Part shown: one piece after another, positions 7,237-7,532 of the stretch
Layout: each line of letters starts with the position of its first letter
Numbering within the stretch: the stretch's first letter is position 1
Source: an uncultured Collinsella sp.
Lineage (GTDB): Bacteria > Actinomycetota > Coriobacteriia > Coriobacteriales > Coriobacteriaceae
Assembly (NCBI GenBank): GCA_900756765.1
Contig: CAAELE010000012.1
Coordinates: 1 to 7,532, forward strand
Length of the DNA stretch: 7,532 nucleotides
Direction of reading: 5' to 3'
Translations under genes and position numbers: made by a program
Notes under the pieces: generated by a model
The model's input: the letters and a program-made list of their open reading frames with translations, nothing else
Told to the model about the DNA's origin: nothing
Databases searched by the model: none

Positions 7237-7266
7237 AAAAACAAAGCAGGCTCAAAGGCCTGCTTT
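7237..7266 (-). terminator. Terminator-like hairpin between the two serine tRNA genes
   Basis: AAAGCAGGC (7243-7251) pairs with GCCTGCTTT (7258-7266) around TCAAAG, nine perfect pairs. Read leftward it continues as GTTTTT (complement of 7237-7242). It follows tRNA-Ser(GGA) by 9 bases and precedes tRNA-Ser(CGA) by 9 bases. It would end the first transcript or serve as a processing spacer. Confidence 0.75.
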
Positions 7267-7275
7267 GGAATTAAC

Positions 7276-7366
7276 TGGCGGAGAGTCAGGGATTTGAACC
7301 CTGGAGACGCTTTTGACGCCTACACGATTTCCAATCGTGCTCCTTCGGCCACTCGGACAACTCTCC
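7276..7366 (-). tRNA. tRNA-Ser(GGA)
   Basis: This is a 91-base cloverleaf with a long variable arm. The acceptor GGAGAGT (complement of 7360-7366) pairs perfectly with ACTCTCC (complement of 7280-7286), with discriminator G and an encoded CCA (7276-7278). The anticodon loop TTGGAAA carries GGA (complement of 7330-7332), which reads TCC and TCT codons. The T-loop GGTTCAAATCC is intact. It is the first gene of the leftward pair, with a promoter directly upstream. Confidence 0.97.
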
Positions 7367-7382
7367 GTTAAATGCGAAAGTT

Positions 7383-7410
7383 AGTATACACGAGGAATCG
7401 CAAGGTGCAA
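7383..7410 (-). promoter_or_regulatory. Promoter of the serine tRNA genes
   Basis: On the minus strand TTGCAC (complement of 7405-7410) and TATACT (complement of 7383-7388) are 16 bases apart. The -10 box ends 16 bases before the mature 5' end of tRNA-Ser(GGA). The hexamers match the vegetative consensus well, and the position suits a tRNA promoter with a short leader. Confidence 0.8.
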
Positions 7411-7532
7411 GCAGAAAACTTGGCATTTTTTGATTCGCGGTGTCGCACGCCGCGCCGTAAGTGCGCGATACAAGTGGCCTGACCAGCAAAATCGTGCGGA
7501 GCAAAATGTTCAAAAAAGGACTTTATAAGCCA
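7411..7532. other. Right-edge intergenic stretch
   Basis: No credible coding region or RNA gene is seen here. CGCGGTG (7436-7442) and CGCCGCG (7448-7454) form a short GC-rich hairpin with one T-G pair and no following T-run. The final bases, with TTATAA near 7523, could belong to a promoter that continues beyond the window. Confidence 0.4.

Noticed and set aside
7286..7513. 75-codon minus-strand frame at the right edge
   Set aside because: It runs through tRNA-Ser(GGA) and its promoter and has no ribosome-binding site.

Overview
This window looks like chromosomal DNA from a GC-rich actinobacterium, most likely class Coriobacteriia and close to Collinsella. That assignment rests on codon usage, on the style of the TypA protein and of several small coriobacterial-type proteins, and on remembered similarity. 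It was not checked by a search. The window reads as a stable chromosomal backbone carrying one accessory gene next to a tRNA cluster.

Left part (1-3650). A tRNA-Ile(GAT) with its own terminator is followed by a compact rightward gene run. It holds a BFN/DUF151 bifunctional-nuclease family protein, a small two-helix membrane protein and a small acidic protein of unknown function, with 30-base gaps between them. After a 117-base leader containing a hairpin comes typA/bipA, the ribosome-associated translational GTPase. A strong, partly bidirectional terminator closes this side.

Middle (3650-5660). Two leftward genes converge on typA. One is an exported or membrane-anchored protein with a bactofilin-like beta-solenoid followed by hydrophobic helices. 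The other, upstream of it, is a TRIC/YadS-type (UPF0126) cation channel homologue that appears to start at TTG. A nested inverted repeat resembling REP elements lies between typA and the bactofilin-like gene.

Right part (5660-7130). One rightward gene encodes a 335-residue protein. It has an AbiEi-antitoxin-like or DUF559-like layout and a C-terminal PD-(D/E)XK nuclease-type motif. Two copies of a 79-base palindromic repeat bracket it in opposite orientation, with 75 of 79 positions identical. The repeats and gene together form a unit of about 1.27 kb that looks like a cassette or small mobile element without a transposase. This is the most unusual structure in the window.

Right edge (7099-7532). 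Two leftward serine tRNA genes (GGA, then CGA) each have a terminator-like hairpin behind them. A good promoter precedes the first. The last 120 bases or so contain no recognisable gene.
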